64,000 nt of DNA from Typhlomys cinereus (GCA_023101885.1 JALPQD010000246.1:1660472-1724471), one strand, 5' to 3'. Shown: positions 11,472-24,298, counted from the stretch's first letter. Numbers and translations are program-made. Notes: a model not told the origin generated them from the sequence alone.

Positions 11472-11846
11472 TGTGATAGTTAATCCTGGGTGTCAACTTG
11501 ACCCCCCTGGCATTAACTAAGATCAGCTGAGATCACACGAAAAGATTATCTGGATAGTACAAAGACCAGCCCTAGAACCTATCCAAACCTCCCCAGATCT
11601 CATTGGAACCTCCCACTAGGGGACCAGATAAATGGAACCACAATATAGAAGAAGAGAAACTCTCCCAGAAAACTCCAGCCATGTGGATGTCTGCTGTGAC
11701 TTAACCTGCTGGCAGCTTCAAAGCCAGCCGTGTCACTGCCACCATGAAAGACTGTTTCTACCCTCTAGAACTGTAAGTAGAATAAATCTCCCTTTCTCTC
11801 TTATTTGACGCTGGGTGCTTTCTCACAGCAATAGTTAAGAGTAACA
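11472..11846 (+). mobile_element. MT-type ERVL-MaLR solo LTR
   Basis: It begins TGTGATAGTTAATCCTGGGTGTCAACTTGA, typical of rodent MT-family LTRs, and ends near AAGAGTAACA. A polyadenylation signal AATAAA lies at 11781-11786, after ACTGTAAGTAG. No internal retroviral sequence adjoins it, so it is a solo LTR. In other rodents, MT LTRs are known as oocyte-active promoters. Nothing here shows activity. Confidence 0.85.
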
Positions 11847-11919
11847 ATTATAACTACACTCCTATGAAGGACTGGACCACAGGAAAAAGGATTCTGCCCG
11901 GTTACAAATGGCTAAGTGC

Positions 11920-11959
<40 letters not shown>

Positions 11960-12929
11960 AAAAAAGAAATACATAAATAAAATATTTTCTTTCTTTTTTG
12001 AAAGCGGGAAGTCTTTTCTAATTCTTTTAAAATTTCAGATCTTTAGTGGCCAAATTCCCTCAGGCAGATGGGCATTCAAAACTTTCTCTGCAACAGAGAA
12101 CTAAGGCAGCTAGACTAGGATCGAAGAATAAATTTGCTTAACCCACAGTAAATTTGTGCATGCTCTCCTCAGTCTTGTGACTTCTATATAAGTGATGATA
12201 TAACTGCAGAATTGGGGAGAGGGGCACAGATTAGTCCATCCATTTGTCCTAATTGTCAATAAATCTACTTCCCCTAGTCAATTTCTTGTGTCTTTCAGAC
12301 ACAAGGCAACGAAGGTAGTGGATTTTAGACCTAAGAATTGGTAACTATACTGATATCTTAAAGCACAATGCAGACCTGTGAAAGACACCAGTAAAAAAAT
12401 AAAATAGGAATGAAAAATACTTAACGGGTAGGTTCCTGTGTGATTCAATAACAAAGATGACTGCATCTCTGAGGATCTTAGTTCAATCCTAATGTCCACA
12501 TGGCAAGAGAGAACTCAAGATCTCTTAAAATTTACCAATGAAAAACTGCTAAATTTTGTGACAGACAAAACCATATAGAGTTTTCAAGAAGCCCCACAGG
12601 GAATATAACTCAAATCAATTCCAGGAAATGTGGTCAAATTTCTGACACCTGAAGATCGAAGACCACTGAAAAAGAAATGACCTGTTATTCACAAGTTGAA
12701 TAATTTAAACGGTAGAGATGGTCTCATCATGAAATGTAAAGGTTAAAGGAAAGTCACTTAATAGCATTCAAATGTTAAAAGAGAATTGTCAATCTTGAAT
12801 ACTATGTACATTGAAAATGTTACATTACTGTGAGGGGAAATTAAGAATTACTGACTAGAGTGATTAAAACAAGATTTTCCTACCAGGCTTACTAAAAATA
12901 ATAATGGCTGCAGAAAATGTATTCACATT
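11847..12929. other. Mostly unassigned, with a CA microsatellite
   Basis: An uninterrupted CA run lies at about 11921-11957. The rest, about 11960-12929, has no recognised feature. The 73-codon minus-strand frame at 12278-12499 has no known motif. Confidence 0.5.
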
Positions 12930-13990
12930 GACAAGTTTTGAACAAAAAATGTAGTAAACAAAAATGTGAAAAAAAAAACAGTGAACTGTCTTCTCTTGGG
13001 GTTTTAATACTCTGAGAGATGAAAATAATTGCATTTATTATATGATTTTAAATGTTTATGGATGAACTATATATATAATATAAATAACATTAGCAAAAAA
13101 GACAAAGAAGGTAAGATTTCTCCATGTCTCTCAAACTGCATAATCACTACACCATGAGACTGTGCTAATTGATGCAGACATAATTTAATACCAAAAGCAG
13201 CCACTAAGAATGTTATGCTAATCAATGCACTCCAAAATGTTTTAGATAATCAAAATGGAATTCTGAAATGTGTTCATGCAAATCACAAAAGGCAGGAAAA
13301 CTGAAGCAGAAAAACAAAGAGAAAATGAAATTGCAGATTTCAGTCCTAAGAAATCAATTATTAAATTAAAAGAAAATGTCTAAAGACACTAATTAAAGGA
13401 GATTGACAGAGTCAATTAAAAAAATCATGATCCACCATATGTAGAACTGAGGCACTCACTTGAAACATAATGATGTGGTTAAGTTTAAGATAAAATAAAA
13501 GTTGGGGCTGGAGAGATGGCTCAGGGGTTAAAACTCTGCCTCACAAGCAGAAGATACTCACCAAATTTATCAAAATTGAGTCTAACTAGAAATCAATAGC
13601 AAAAAGATACCAGTCGTGTCTCTAAATATTTAGTAATCTAGGCATCAGGAAAGTATCACAAGAAATAAAATGCACACAAGTGAATGAGAAGAACAAAAAT
13701 ATTAGCCACTTTCATTTCAGTATGTTATAGCTGTAGCTATCAAAACAGTACATTATTGGAAAAATTGTCAACACATAGTCAATGGAACAAAATTTAAACA
13801 GAAATCAGCCTACATAGGCACTCCCAATTGATCATATAAAGCATTGAAATTAATTCTGAGAAGGTATTATAGCCTATTCAACAAATGGTATTGGCATAAT
13901 TAGATATTTTCAAGCAGACAAAAAACATACCTTAGCTGAAGTTTTTCATATTACAAACAGTATACTGAAAAGAGATCGCAGACTAAAAGT
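12930..13990 (+). mobile_element. Old L1 fragment, ORF2-derived, plus strand
   Basis: The part from about 13590 to 13990 matches the 3' half of L1 ORF2 at the DNA level (block around ACACATAGTCAATGGAACAAAA and AACAAATGGTATTGGCATAA), which encodes the region after the reverse transcriptase. The segment before it, about 13080-13500, looks like decayed L1 coding sequence (ACTTGAAACATAATGATGTG). The start is uncertain. Stops break every frame. A SINE head fragment at 13504-13562 interrupts it. Confidence 0.55.
13504..13562 (+). mobile_element. Truncated B2-like SINE head
   Basis: Only the tRNA-like head is present: GGGGCTGGAGAGATGGCTCAG, then the CTCTGCCTCACAAGCAGAAG arm. The body is missing and L1-like sequence resumes. 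A deletion after insertion or an abortive short insertion would give this. Confidence 0.75.
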
Positions 13991-14324
13991 AGAATAGATT
14001 GAGCTTAACTGGTTGATTCTCTAATATCCTCACCAACCTCCAATTGTTCAGGAGATTTCACGAAGTCCAGTTCTACATTCTCCCATCATTTTCTCCTGAA
14101 CACTACACTTATAAATTAACTTAGCTCTTGCAGAATATGATGCACAGTGGTATGAATATCATTACTCTACTCTGTATAGGAACATCATTATGTGTTCCTC
14201 TTATCTCATGGTAAATTTTTCCCATTGACCAACTCACTATCCTAGTCTATAGCAACAATAATCACACCCTCTATTTATTTGTGATTTTTAAATAAAAAAT
14301 CAAACTTGAATTTTTTAAATTACA
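13991..14324. other. Unassigned sequence
   Basis: No confident assignment. It may continue the L1 fragment to its left. Confidence 0.35.
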
Positions 14325-14500
14325 TTATTACTTTATTACATGTTGGTAGGTGATGTGGAAGGGACACAAATACCACCATGAATGTATGCAGTTCGGTAGA
14401 CAAAGAAAGTTATCTCCTTCCATCATGTGTGTTCCAGGAATCAAACTCAGGACACCAGACTTGTCAGTAGACTCCTGTATCCATTGCCATCTTTTCAGGT
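14325..14500 (-). mobile_element. B4/RSINE1-like SINE
   Basis: The plus strand shows TTATCTCCTTCCATCATGTGTGTTCC followed by AGGAATCAAACTCAGGACACCAGAC, the antisense of the RSINE1/B4 order (PolIII B-box region, then the AGAAC/GAAGG block). It is old and diverged. Its 5' head ends at GCCATCTTTTCAGG on the plus strand. Confidence 0.65.
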
Positions 14501-14501
14501 T

Positions 14502-16985
14502 TTTCTAATATTGCCTTAAAATTTGCAGAAAACATAATCTGTATCTTTGAAGTGAAGAAGTTTATGTGTCCCATGTGATGAGATCCTATGATATTGTCTT
14601 TCTGTGCTTTTTTTTAATTAGCATGTCACTCATTTTCATAAATGCTATCACAAATAACAGGATTTCAGCTTTATATGAGCAAACCACGTTATACTGCTTT
14701 CTGTGTATCACACTTTCTTTAGTGAATCTTGCTGTAATAAACATGGGAGAACAAATATCTCTTCAACGAACTGTTCTCATTTCTCTTGAATCTATATGGG
14801 GTGGGTTTGCTGAATCTCAGGGTATTTGAGTTTGTAATTTTATAGGGAGATGTGATTGTATGTTCTCTAAAGGATCTCATATTTCATCACCACAGCAATG
14901 TATACAAGTCCTGAATGATTTTTACTTTGGTCAACACTTGGAATGTTTTGTCTTCTTCCCAATAGCTGTTCTAATTGGAGTGAGGTAACGTCTCATGATG
15001 GTTTCATTTGCAATTCCTAGCAAAGTAGTAATGTTGAATACGATTTTATATACTCATTGGCTATTCTTATGTCTTCTTTGGGAAATGTTTATTCAGCTCT
15101 TTGACTCAGTTGGATTGGATTGTTGTCATTGGCTACTGGGTGGCTACTGGGTTTTCATCTTCCTTGTGTATTCCAGATATTAGCATATCTTAAATCTATA
15201 CTTTGCATATGCTATCTTATACACAATGGATTTTTTTCCTTTTCTTTACTCTTTAGTTTAATTCCTTCATTGTTTGGATTTCCCATTAGTTTTCTGTGCT
15301 CTTTAGGGTCTTATCCAAATTTTGTTTGCATTCAGGAAGATGGAAACACATAGTTGAGACTTGCTGCATGTTGCACTGAGTAAGTAGAAAGTAAATGTCA
15401 GAACCAGATCCAGGTAAATCTTTCAAAGGTCTGCAGCTAGCAAATCCACAGTATCTCAAAGCTTCACAGCCTTCAAAGCATCAGCACCTACTGGTGAAAT
15501 AAGCCCCTCTGGGGAGCATCTAATTTAAGTCATAGTAGAGATCTAGGTTCTTTACTCTGCATGTAGATGTCCAAATTTTCCAACATACTTTCTTGACAAG
15601 GTTTTTCCATTATCCAGTATGGATTCTTGTCAACTTTCTCAAAAATCAGTAGGCAGAAGACAGGTATATATTTTTTCCTTACAACTCTGTTCTGCTCCAT
15701 TGACCAAGGTGTCAGTTTATATTCTAATATTACACTTTTTTGTTACTACTACACATTGGGATGTATTTCAAAGTTAAGCATTTGTAACTCTTCTAACTTT
15801 GTTCCTTCTCTGCTTGTTTGTAGTCTTCCACACTTTCTTCATGAAAACTCTAGGGTACTTTTCCTAGTTATATGATGGGTAGCACTGAAATTATGATAGA
15901 AATCTGTAGATTGCATTCAATAGTATAGATGTTTAACAAATTATTTACTTCAGTATACAGATGAGGGGATGGAGAGATGGCTCACAAACAGAAGGGCCTG
16001 AGTTTAGATCCCAGGTCCCACCTAAAAACACTGGACTGAAAAGCCAGCAGCCTTCACTTCTGGCTCTGGTGGGCAGAGCCTGGGAAATCCCAGAGCTAAA
16101 CAAAGAAGAGATGGAAGCAATCCAGAATGATTCCCAAAGTCATTCTTGATCCTCCACAGGACTCACAATGTGCTTTCTGTCTCTCTTTCTCTCTTTCTCT
16201 CTGTCAATAAGTGAATAAATTTTAAAAAGCATAAAATATGGGATATCTCTGCTTAATTGTAGTTTCCATTTCTTTTCCTAATCAATGTTTTATTGATTTT
16301 TCACAAGAGCTATCATGTTTTCTTGTTTGAATTTGCTTCTGAATATTTTGTTATTATAATTATTGTAAACAACAGTTTTTTTTTTATCAATTAGCTTTCT
16401 TCTGATATACAAAATTTTAGTTTCTGCTCCTTTACTGAATTCACTCACTATTTCAAGTGTTCTATTGTATCATCTATAGAGTTTTTTATGCATAAGATCA
16501 TGTCATTTGCAAATATTGAATTTCTTCTCCAGTTTGAATGGCCCTTTATTTCTCTTGTCTTATATGAGTGACATTTCCAGTACTATACTAATTGGAAACA
16601 TCGAAAGTGTTTGCCTTTGTCTTCTTTAAGGTGTTACACATAATGCTTTCAATGTTTCTCTGCATGGTATGATTTTAGCTGTGGTTTTTAACACATTAAA
16701 ATATTTTATTGCGCTAAGGTATATCTCTCTTCTACCTAATTTTGGGGAGATTTTTAGTTACGCAAACAAATAAAAATTTCCATTTTAACTTTGTTTTCAA
16801 TGCTTCATGGGATTCTTATTTTATTATTTGAAACTTTTCTTGGGGTTACTTTCACACAGCTCCAAGCCATCACTTTTAAATAGAGGCTACGTTGCTTAAC
16901 TAAGCAGATATATTGATTCTTTGTTTCAAATTTGTAAGCTTGTTTATGCCTTAGTTCCTTCCTTAACTGCAAGAGACCATGGTGA
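14502..16985 (-). mobile_element. Old L1, 3' UTR and ORF2 C-terminal part
   Basis: Read antisense, the sequence follows a mammalian L1 from the 3' UTR (AATAAACATGGGAGAACAAATATCTCTTC at 14736, then GGAGTGAGGTAACGTCTCATGATGG, AGAAATG-like and ATTCAG blocks to about 15180) into ORF2-like sequence (TGCATTCAATAGTATAGATGTTTAAC near 15913, GTCATTTGCAAATATTGAATTTC near 16501). It is broken by many stops and small gaps. A younger SINE (15964-16236) splits it. About 15360-15540 does not fit L1 and may be an indel or another insertion. Confidence 0.72.
15964..16236 (+). mobile_element. B2-superfamily-like SINE inside old L1
   Basis: Head GGGGATGGAGAGATGGCTCAC, B-box-like GAGTTTAGATCCC, body GGGCAGAGCCTGGGAAATCCC, then GAATAAATTTTAAAA tail with an AATAAA signal. 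L1 sequence continues on both sides, so this insertion is younger than the L1. The open frame at 15961-16149 is an accident of the SINE. Confidence 0.88.
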
Positions 16986-17022
16986 CATTTATGTTGGCTT
17001 AAACATTAGAAATTATTTGCCA

Positions 17023-17318
17023 GGGCTAGAGAGATGGATCAGGATTGAGACTCTACCTCATAAGCAGAAGGTCCTGAGTTCGGATCCCACATCCCACTTA
17101 AAAACAGCAGGCAGAGTCTTATGATTCCCGCCCTGGTGGGTGGAGCCTGGGAAATCCCAGAGCAAAGGAAGAAGGAGGTAGAAGCAATCCAGGATGATTC
17201 CCAATCCCTTGACCCTCCACAGGGACACATAGTGCCTTCCAATGCGCACACACACAAACACACACACACACACACACACACACAGAACAAATAAATAAAA
17301 TACCTGATTTAAAAAAAG
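17023..17318 (+). mobile_element. B2-superfamily-like SINE
   Basis: Complete order: GGGCTAGAGAGATGGATCAG head, B-box-like GAGTTCGGATCCC, body GGTGGGTGGAGCCTGGGAAATCCC, and the block AATCCAGGATGATTCCCAATCCC. A CA run (about 17247-17284) follows, then AATAAATAAAATA and an A-run. The minus-strand cysteine/valine-rich frames are the CA run read antisense. Confidence 0.9.
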
Positions 17319-20250
17319 AGAAATGTATCCTCCAAGAAGCATGTGTTCAATGTATTGTAGCTATTATGGTTCCTGATTTTTTAGAATTGATATATGAATT
17401 TGGTTACCAAATGAGACTATCTACTACTTAAATCACTTTCCCATGATTTAAAAAGCATATATATGGAATAGGATTTCAACATTTATTCACACTACATCTC
17501 TGATGTGCATAGAACATGAAGCCACATTATTATGACTATGACTAATCTAATCCTGCTAAACTATTTCATGACATGTCTGAATTCATCCAGAGAGTAGACA
17601 AAATATTCCTGGGTAGGTTGATCTCTTCAACATTTGCTCTTTTGTGGAACACATGCTGTATTTTTTTTTTCTTTTGTAACTCATGGACATTTTTTCTTGG
17701 TCACCTTTGTAAGTTACTGTTATCTAATCACCTGTCAAATGCTGGATTTTCTAACCTTGGTTCACATCTATTTTAAATACATTCTTATGATGCACTTTTT
17801 TCAAGTTTTACTTACACTGATCATCAAGGATGGAGCCTTCAAAATTTACTCATTACCCACCCCTTCTCCAAGTCTAGATCCACGTCATTAATTTTTCTAT
17901 TTAGCACACAACCTGAATATTTCCTGGAAAGCTCAGTTGACTTTTCCAGTGAAGTCATTTATCATCATCCTTCATAAAAACCGTATCTTCCTCCCCTTCT
18001 GATTTTCACATATCTGTAAATTGGAGCAGCACTTTCTTCATAGGTTCTTTCAGAAACATGAGAATGAACCTCTTCTGTCCTGTAGCAATTGTTGGAGAGC
18101 AGCTGTCAGACTCACATTTCTCTCATTCCATCACTGTTTCTGTGATACAATGTGTCATGCAGCCTCCCATAGATAACTAAAAGGCTGACTATACTCTCCA
18201 GTTAGTTTACAATATATTCTGTCACTGCATAGCAAAGCCATATGTGTATTGAGAAGGCTAGCAATAAAAATGAGCAATTCTGGTTCGTTTGTTTGTAGTT
18301 CATAAAGCAAAAATAATTCCACCTTCCTCCTTTTCCCAATGGAGCCAAAGTTGGCACATCCTACCACAACCTCTAGGGAAGGAATATGCTTTTCCCTTCC
18401 TCCTTTTGACAGTTTACTGTCCTCCATACAAAGCACGTGCCACTCTCAACAAAGACCTGGCTTCCTTTACAGCCCAGTGAGTTTTGCAATGTGGAAAATA
18501 ATTATCAGCGCTTGGTAAGATGAAATCTATTGAATCTAATATTCCATATTCATCCTTTCCATTTGTTACATGTTATAATGTACTACAAACTCATGTGACA
18601 CTAATTTGTAAGTATGTCTGTAGTTAAATTGACATATAATTTTCAGAGTTCCCATCAAATTTTTGGAGTCTAAATTCAGCCTGCAACATGAAGGAATGAT
18701 TGATTGTATAAATTGTTCACTGGGTAGCTGGCATACATTAAAGTAACTAATTTGGTGTCTCATTCCTGAAGGTTGGCTAATAGTTAAGGTGTAAATTTTT
18801 TCACTTTAGGACATTCTTTCTCTTTGTCCTACTTGACTGATCTTGACTGATACTCACTATTCCTTATGCAAGTCTTAAACAAGCGCTAATATTATATTTG
18901 CTTTACTGCACAGAAAACTGAAGACAAAGAACAGTGCAATGATTTCTATTGTTTTGCACCAAGGACAAGCTAATAATATGTGGCAGGATTTGACTTCAGA
19001 ATAACTTATCTAATCTAAGAACTTCACACCTAGAGGTCAGATAGCTTTATTTTCTATGTCTTTCAAGGGCATTTGCATGCCATTGCTGGTAACATTTTGT
19101 ATTAAGTACATTCTTCATAAAGTACAGGTGTTCCTGGAATAAAATTGACTCTATTTGTAGATATTACACAGGCCCCATGTTTTCTGCAGAGCTAATCACA
19201 TCTCAGCTACTTTGCATACATTTTTGACATGCTTTAGAGACAGCGAGAATGGAAAATACATTTTTATACATCTACTTCCATAAGCAATTTTGTACATTAA
19301 ATCACACACATATCAGATCTAGAGCATTTACTTTAAATCTTTTAAATTGCTGCAGTTCAAAGAACTTAAAATTTCTGAGTTCTTAATTCTAGTCTTATAA
19401 TGGAGTCATTATTGAATCAATGACTTGTCCTAATAGGTAGAGGTGTCTTTTTTGCCAAACCAAGGATTAATAATTGAATCAGAGATAATACAAAGGTCAC
19501 ATGTTCTTTTTCAAATTAAATAAATTGCTTAAATGTAGTTTCCATGTCCAAAAATATGAGAAATTGCAACAAAACTGAAGTGATGAATTTATCTTAATAA
19601 TAGTTTTCCACCTTTATAGCAATGTTATATAAAAGGTGAATGATTATAAATGTTTTATCATCAGTGTTTGTGTGGGAAATCAGAATTGAGCAGAGTCACA
19701 TGAAGAAGGTAACACAGTCATAGGTGATTCATTTGTGGACAAGGTTATGTGAGTGTTGACAGGCAACACAAGTAGGAAAGAAAAGACGCTCAGCTTCTTC
19801 AGTCTTGATTTCTCACTGTACACAGAGATACCTGTAGTAAAATACAGAAAGTGATGCTCCGGTGGCTTCAGTAAGAGCATAAAAGTGCATATGTGTGTAA
19901 CAAATCTGTTCTTTTGCAGTGTGAACAGAGAGAGTACAAATCACAAAACCCACAAGTAGTGCTCATCTAAAATGTAACTTGACTACAGGTAGAGTCCCCA
20001 AATATTCCAGATGTCATTAATGGGACATAGGGCACTTAGGTTACTAATGGTAGATAAAATAGATAAAGTTTGTGCTGTAGTGTGTATGCAATGTCAAATA
20101 ATTCCTAGTACATGGTATAGCAATACTACTACACTTAAAATTATTTTATACAGACTGTACCTGTTAATTTCAAAGGGGTCCCCTGACAATTGAGAACTGA
20201 GCATTTGGATACACTCAGGAGGGATTATTTAGTTAAGGATGATCATGCCT
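17319..20250. other. Long unassigned stretch
   Basis: AT-rich with no recognised repeat. Frames at 17573-17891, 18155-18480, 18566-18763 and 19680-19880 show no domain. At 20172-20221 the motif AGGGGTCCCCTGACAATTGA followed by TGGATACACTCA is shared with 30991-31050, so this spot may be part of an unlisted dispersed repeat. Confidence 0.45.
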
Positions 20251-20545
20251 CTAGGAGACTGTCTGAATTATATAAACGACGTGGAAAAGAAAATCCACAT
20301 GGGTAAACCATTCTCCAGACTGGTGGATAAGGTGGAAAGAGAACACGATGAAATTTGGTAAAATGGTAAGCCACGAGGTTTGGGTTAGCCTGTGTCCCTC
20401 TCTTCCTCCAGCTGCGGACTGGTGTTGGCAGTTTCTCTTCCTTTGTTGCTCACTGGCCATCATGAGCTAAAACCATAAACTATTAAAAATGCCCTGGGTG
20501 GTTGGGGGTCTTGCATTCATTACAGCAACAGGCAAAGGCACCTAG
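20251..20545 (+). mobile_element. Possible LTR-like fragment
   Basis: The part GGCCATCATGAGCTAAAACCATAAACT, followed by a TCATTACAGCAACAGGCAAAGG end, resembles the 3' part of rodent ORR1-type LTRs (…ATGAGC, AAACCAT, …CACAGCAA). The 5' part is not recognisable. Weak call. Confidence 0.3.
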
Positions 20546-21045
20546 CAACGAGCATAGTGTAATGCAATTTTTGCAACCGTCACAACCTTTGCAACTCTGT
20601 TCCCAAAATGCCTCCTTTGGCAGCTCGAGGCAACTGCTGTTCATATTGTGGCAGACGAAGGAGGAAATGCAGGATTGGAAGTAGGAGGCCAATATAAATA
20701 CTCTGAAAAGACAATGCCTGACTCCGTGCCTTGCTTCCACGGACCACACCCTTCATCCATCTGACCCCTCCCCCACTCCTGCACCAACAAAGGCTGCATG
20801 TCCTGATCGCTGTCACCGGCTGGCAAACAGTTGTCAAACCAGGAGTCTATGGACACGTTTCCATTTCGAACTACAGTACGTGTGAAGTCACAAGACATGC
20901 TCAAAGCAATGTTCAAGTCCTGAATTCTATAAGCATAAAGAAGCTTTGTTTTATAACATAAGAGTATAATTTTCAAGGTTTACAAAAGATCTGGTAAATT
21001 GAGAGTAATGGCTAAAACTGAAAAGACATTCTACACCATTCTAGA
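20546..21045. other. Unassigned, locally GC/CpG-richer block
   Basis: No repeat is recognised. Several short open frames overlap on both strands at 20483-20976 (60 to 111 codons), without a known motif. The block has more CpG than its surroundings, and CCAATATAAATA occurs at 20689. It could be a decayed retrocopy, an LTR piece or a regulatory element. I cannot choose among these. Confidence 0.35.
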
Positions 21046-21225
21046 CCTTGACAGTGGCTTACGGGGCAACAGGTCTTAGTGCCAAGCATAAACATGAGTT
21101 CAATCCCCAGAACTTGCAAGATGGAAAGAGAAAAACATATCCACTCCCAAGTTATCTTCTGACCTACATTTCTATACACACGCATGCACACACACACACA
21201 GACACACACATATAAGTTTAAGTAA
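21046..21225 (+). mobile_element. B4/RSINE1-like SINE
   Basis: Order TTAGTGCCAAGCATAAACATGAGTTCAATCCCCAGAAC, then the AGATGGAAAGAG and AGTTATCTTCTGACC blocks and a CA-rich tail, as in RSINE1/B4. The B-box-like GAGTTCAATCCCC is intact. The head before it is decayed. Confidence 0.75.
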
Positions 21226-21311
21226 GCAAGTATGGAAAATAAAATTAGGCAACATTTTTGGAGTTTGAGAGGTGTCCCCAGGAAATGTGAGTATATCAGA
21301 ACTCAATGGGG

Positions 21312-21333
21312 AAAAAAAAAAAAAAAAAAAAAA
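21312..21333 (+). repeat. Poly(A) run
   Basis: 22 consecutive A bases. It may be a retrotransposon tail, but nothing to its left is a recognisable element. Confidence 0.9.
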
Positions 21334-22401
21334 CAGAAGCAAAAGCCAAGAAAGAGTTAAAAGGCTACAATGATCACCCAGGGTAATGTTGCCTAACAAT
21401 GAGTAAAAACAACCAGAAAAAGAAAGATTGCAGGAAGGATATGGTCACATGACCAAGGCTTAAGAAAAAAGTTCTGGTTTACAATGCCTTGATATTTTCT
21501 TTATTTTGCCCCTTAATTTAGTGAGGAACTTACAATTGTTTTCATCGTTAATGTATGGGGTTAAATGAAATGATTTTGAAATCTATTAATAGTTAATGGG
21601 TCTGAAGGCTGCAGAGTTATACCCACGCAGTAACGCAAGGACACTAGTCTAGGACACTCATTTATTAGTTATCTAGCACATTTCTAGATAATCAGGGGAA
21701 AAAAATCAAAGTAGTTGAAGTAGAGTCCTTTATATGACTGATACATTAAGGGGATCATAAAATAACTCAGCCTTATCTTGGCAGCACTTTTGGAAATATG
21801 TGAAACGTGAAACAAAAGATATGAAGACCACAGAAAAAAAAACAAATGTGTTTTTCAGTGGCTAAAAGCAAGGTGCTGGGAATCACATTGACATGGATTT
21901 AAGAGCAAAGATAGCACATTAGCTTTGAGAACTTTGGGGGAGTTTATTATTCTTCTAGGGCTTTAGTTTTCTCATCTTTAAGATGAGTATAAAATATCAC
22001 AGCAATCCATAGGTGGAAATGACTACAACTCTCTGATAAGTCATAAGCATCCATGTTCCTTACTGCTGCCTTTATCTCTCATTCTTAGACTTTTGCTGCC
22101 TTTTCATAACTCCTGTTGTGCATCTTCCAGAGTGACATAAAGAAATATATATTCAGCCCAGAAAGGAAGGGCCCCCCACTGACCAAAGAAACAATTCCAC
22201 CCAATACAATCAGGCAAGTCACTAACTTCACTGTGATAACTTCCAGGAGAATGGGATGCACTGGGGCAGGTGCATTGCCAAGTGTGTCATGCCCGGCAAA
22301 GCAGTTGTACTATCAGTCAACCTTCCACTTCCTATGGAAGCTTGTAGCTCCACCACAACACGATGTGTGTTAATGGATCAAGAGGGAATTTTGACTGGAA
22401 C
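21334..22401. other. Unassigned non-coding sequence
   Basis: No recognised gene or repeat. Confidence 0.45.
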
Positions 22402-22406
22402 GTAAG

Positions 22407-22821
22407 TGTTGCAGTTTGCCTGCATGGTTGCTGATAAATGACCATCAAATAGCTTAAGGGAACAAAGGGTTTATTTTCATAAGGATAGGTTACAGTTCAT
22501 AGTCCAACTTGAAGGGAGACCATGCACCAACACCAGGGCCAAGGGAATACCATCACCACATAATAGCTGAGAGATGGACAATCTTTACTTGCTAGACCAG
22601 TATGTCTGGCCAAGTGTACACAAGGATGCCCACTCTCTCAACCAGCTGTCTGTATTTTATTCCAGGGTCCAGTCCCTCCCACCTTGGGCTGGGTCTTCCC
22701 CATCAACCAGACAATCTCCTGCAGGTTCGCTCTGGGCTTCACTCAGCCACTAATTCTCTACAACTGTGCCCAGAGCTCAAACCCTCAACTGTCAAGTTGA
22801 CCTCTGTCCATAACCATGACA
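22407..22821 (-). mobile_element. MT-type ERVL-MaLR solo LTR
   Basis: Minus-strand LTR: the minus strand begins TGTCATGGTTATGGACAGAGG and continues GTCAACTTGACAGTTGAGGG, as in MT-family LTRs. The other end is TGTTGCAGTTTGCC on the plus strand. Flanks GTAAG (22402-22406) and CTAAG (22822-22826) agree at four of five bases, as expected for a decayed 5-base ERVL-type target duplication. No internal region remains. Confidence 0.85.
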
Positions 22822-22826
22822 CTAAG

Positions 22827-23534
22827 TGAGCGGCCCTCTGAGCCTGAGGGAGGGTTAGTATCTTCATCATATCTTCATTGGCCTTACCATAGCCCAGATG
22901 TGGCTACAAGGTTGCTGTCACTGAAGGTCACAGTCTTCCCTGGGTCACCAAAACCAATCTGTCTAATGATGTTATGTCAGATCAGGAGGAGACAGCAATG
23001 CCACAGTCACAACTGGTGACCCTCCCCTCTTGATTAGAGCTGAGGTCTTCGGACAGTACAACTTCAGGAAAGCCAGCTATGCTGTCTTGGGTTCTGGGTC
23101 ATTAAACACTCCCTTGCTTTTGTGTGACCTGGGAGCCCTATGAATCAGAATGTAAATATTTGCTCAGGAAATTAAAAAAAAATAATTGCGATGAAATAAT
23201 TACCTCATTAATGAAATGAAGAGGTACTTGATCTCATTCTCCACACACAAAACATTATTACAATGGGCCTAATAGATACATAAGACCTTGTCGAATTACT
23301 ATGCTCCAGATGGAAAATCTGCAAGATAATTTCAACCTGTCATAGAAAATACATCATTTTTCTCTGGGGCTCAGCACAAACCTTCAGCCATAGGAAATGA
23401 CAGAGACAAAAATATTTGTTTCAGATCCTTGGCTGCATCTCAGACCTATGGATTTGAATCTCATGGTATCATCAACTGAATGGATTCTGTCTTTCTCACA
23501 TGATTCTTTTAAAAATTATTTAATTTATGGGGCC
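22827..23534. other. Unassigned sequence
   Basis: No recognised feature. About 22830-23140 is locally richer in GC than the rest. Confidence 0.45.
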
Positions 23535-23855
23535 AATACATTAGTTAACCATATGTTACTGTGAGACCATATCCAGAGTCAAGCAACTTCAGGGAGAAAA
23601 GAAGATTTAATTCAACTTGCAGTTCTGGAGAGGAAATGCTGAAAGCAGGGCTAAGTCACTGCAAACATCTTGGCAGCTGAGAGGGGCAAAACTGCCCAAT
23701 GCCAAAAAAGGCCTCTCTCAGAAGCAGGGTGGGACTAATCCACCTCAAAGCCTACTACCTATGACTACCCTCTTCCAGCAAGGCTCCATCTCCTAAAGGT
23801 GCCATGACCTTCCCAAATGCATGAGACTCTGGGAGACACAGTTCAAACCATGACA
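23535..23855 (-). mobile_element. ORR1-type ERVL-MaLR LTR
   Basis: The minus strand starts TGTCATGGTTTGAACTGTGTCTCC, the ORR1-type LTR start. The central block GCAAACATCTTGGCAGCTGAGAGG and the CAAGGCTCCATCTCCTAAAGG block are shared with 60345-60685, so the two are the same subfamily. The plus-strand left end, near ATTAGTTAACCATATGTTACTG, is diverged. Solo LTR. Confidence 0.82.
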
Positions 23856-24255
23856 GGGAGTGAGAGAGGAAAGTTGGTATTTTTTTTGCATTTAAATGTC
23901 CCTTACTGATTATGGGTAATTTGAACAATTAGTTCTCCTTGGAAGTGACGCCCCAAACTGCTAGATCCTGAAAGATCTGCAAGGTTCTGAGCTATTCACT
24001 GCATCTTCTTCTTCATGATTTCTAACTTAGTGCACAGTGAGTTGTTCTTTTCTGAGGTTGTCACTTAAAGGACTCATCAGTTTTATCGTGTGCTGATTAG
24101 GTTAGAATCAATCACCCTCAACTCTGAGAACTTCTAACTCTCAAAATGGTCTCATTTCTGTTTATAATCAGACACGTTCCTTTACATTATCCATCTAAAC
24201 AAAATAAAATAAAAGAAGCAGTCTCCATCAAAACTAACTAGTATTGTGAGCAAAC

Positions 24256-24256
24256 T

Positions 24257-24298
<42 letters not shown>
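24256..24298 (+). repeat. (CT)n microsatellite
   Basis: Nearly perfect TC/CT run of about 43 bases with one T insertion near its start. Confidence 0.93.

Noticed and set aside
14502..16985. Intact L1 reverse transcriptase gene
   Set aside because: Only the end of ORF2 and the 3' UTR remain, with many stops and a SINE inside. It cannot be active.
21771..21830. Possible second U6-like piece (CTTGGCAGCAC)
   Set aside because: Only about 11 bases match and the following sequence does not follow U6.
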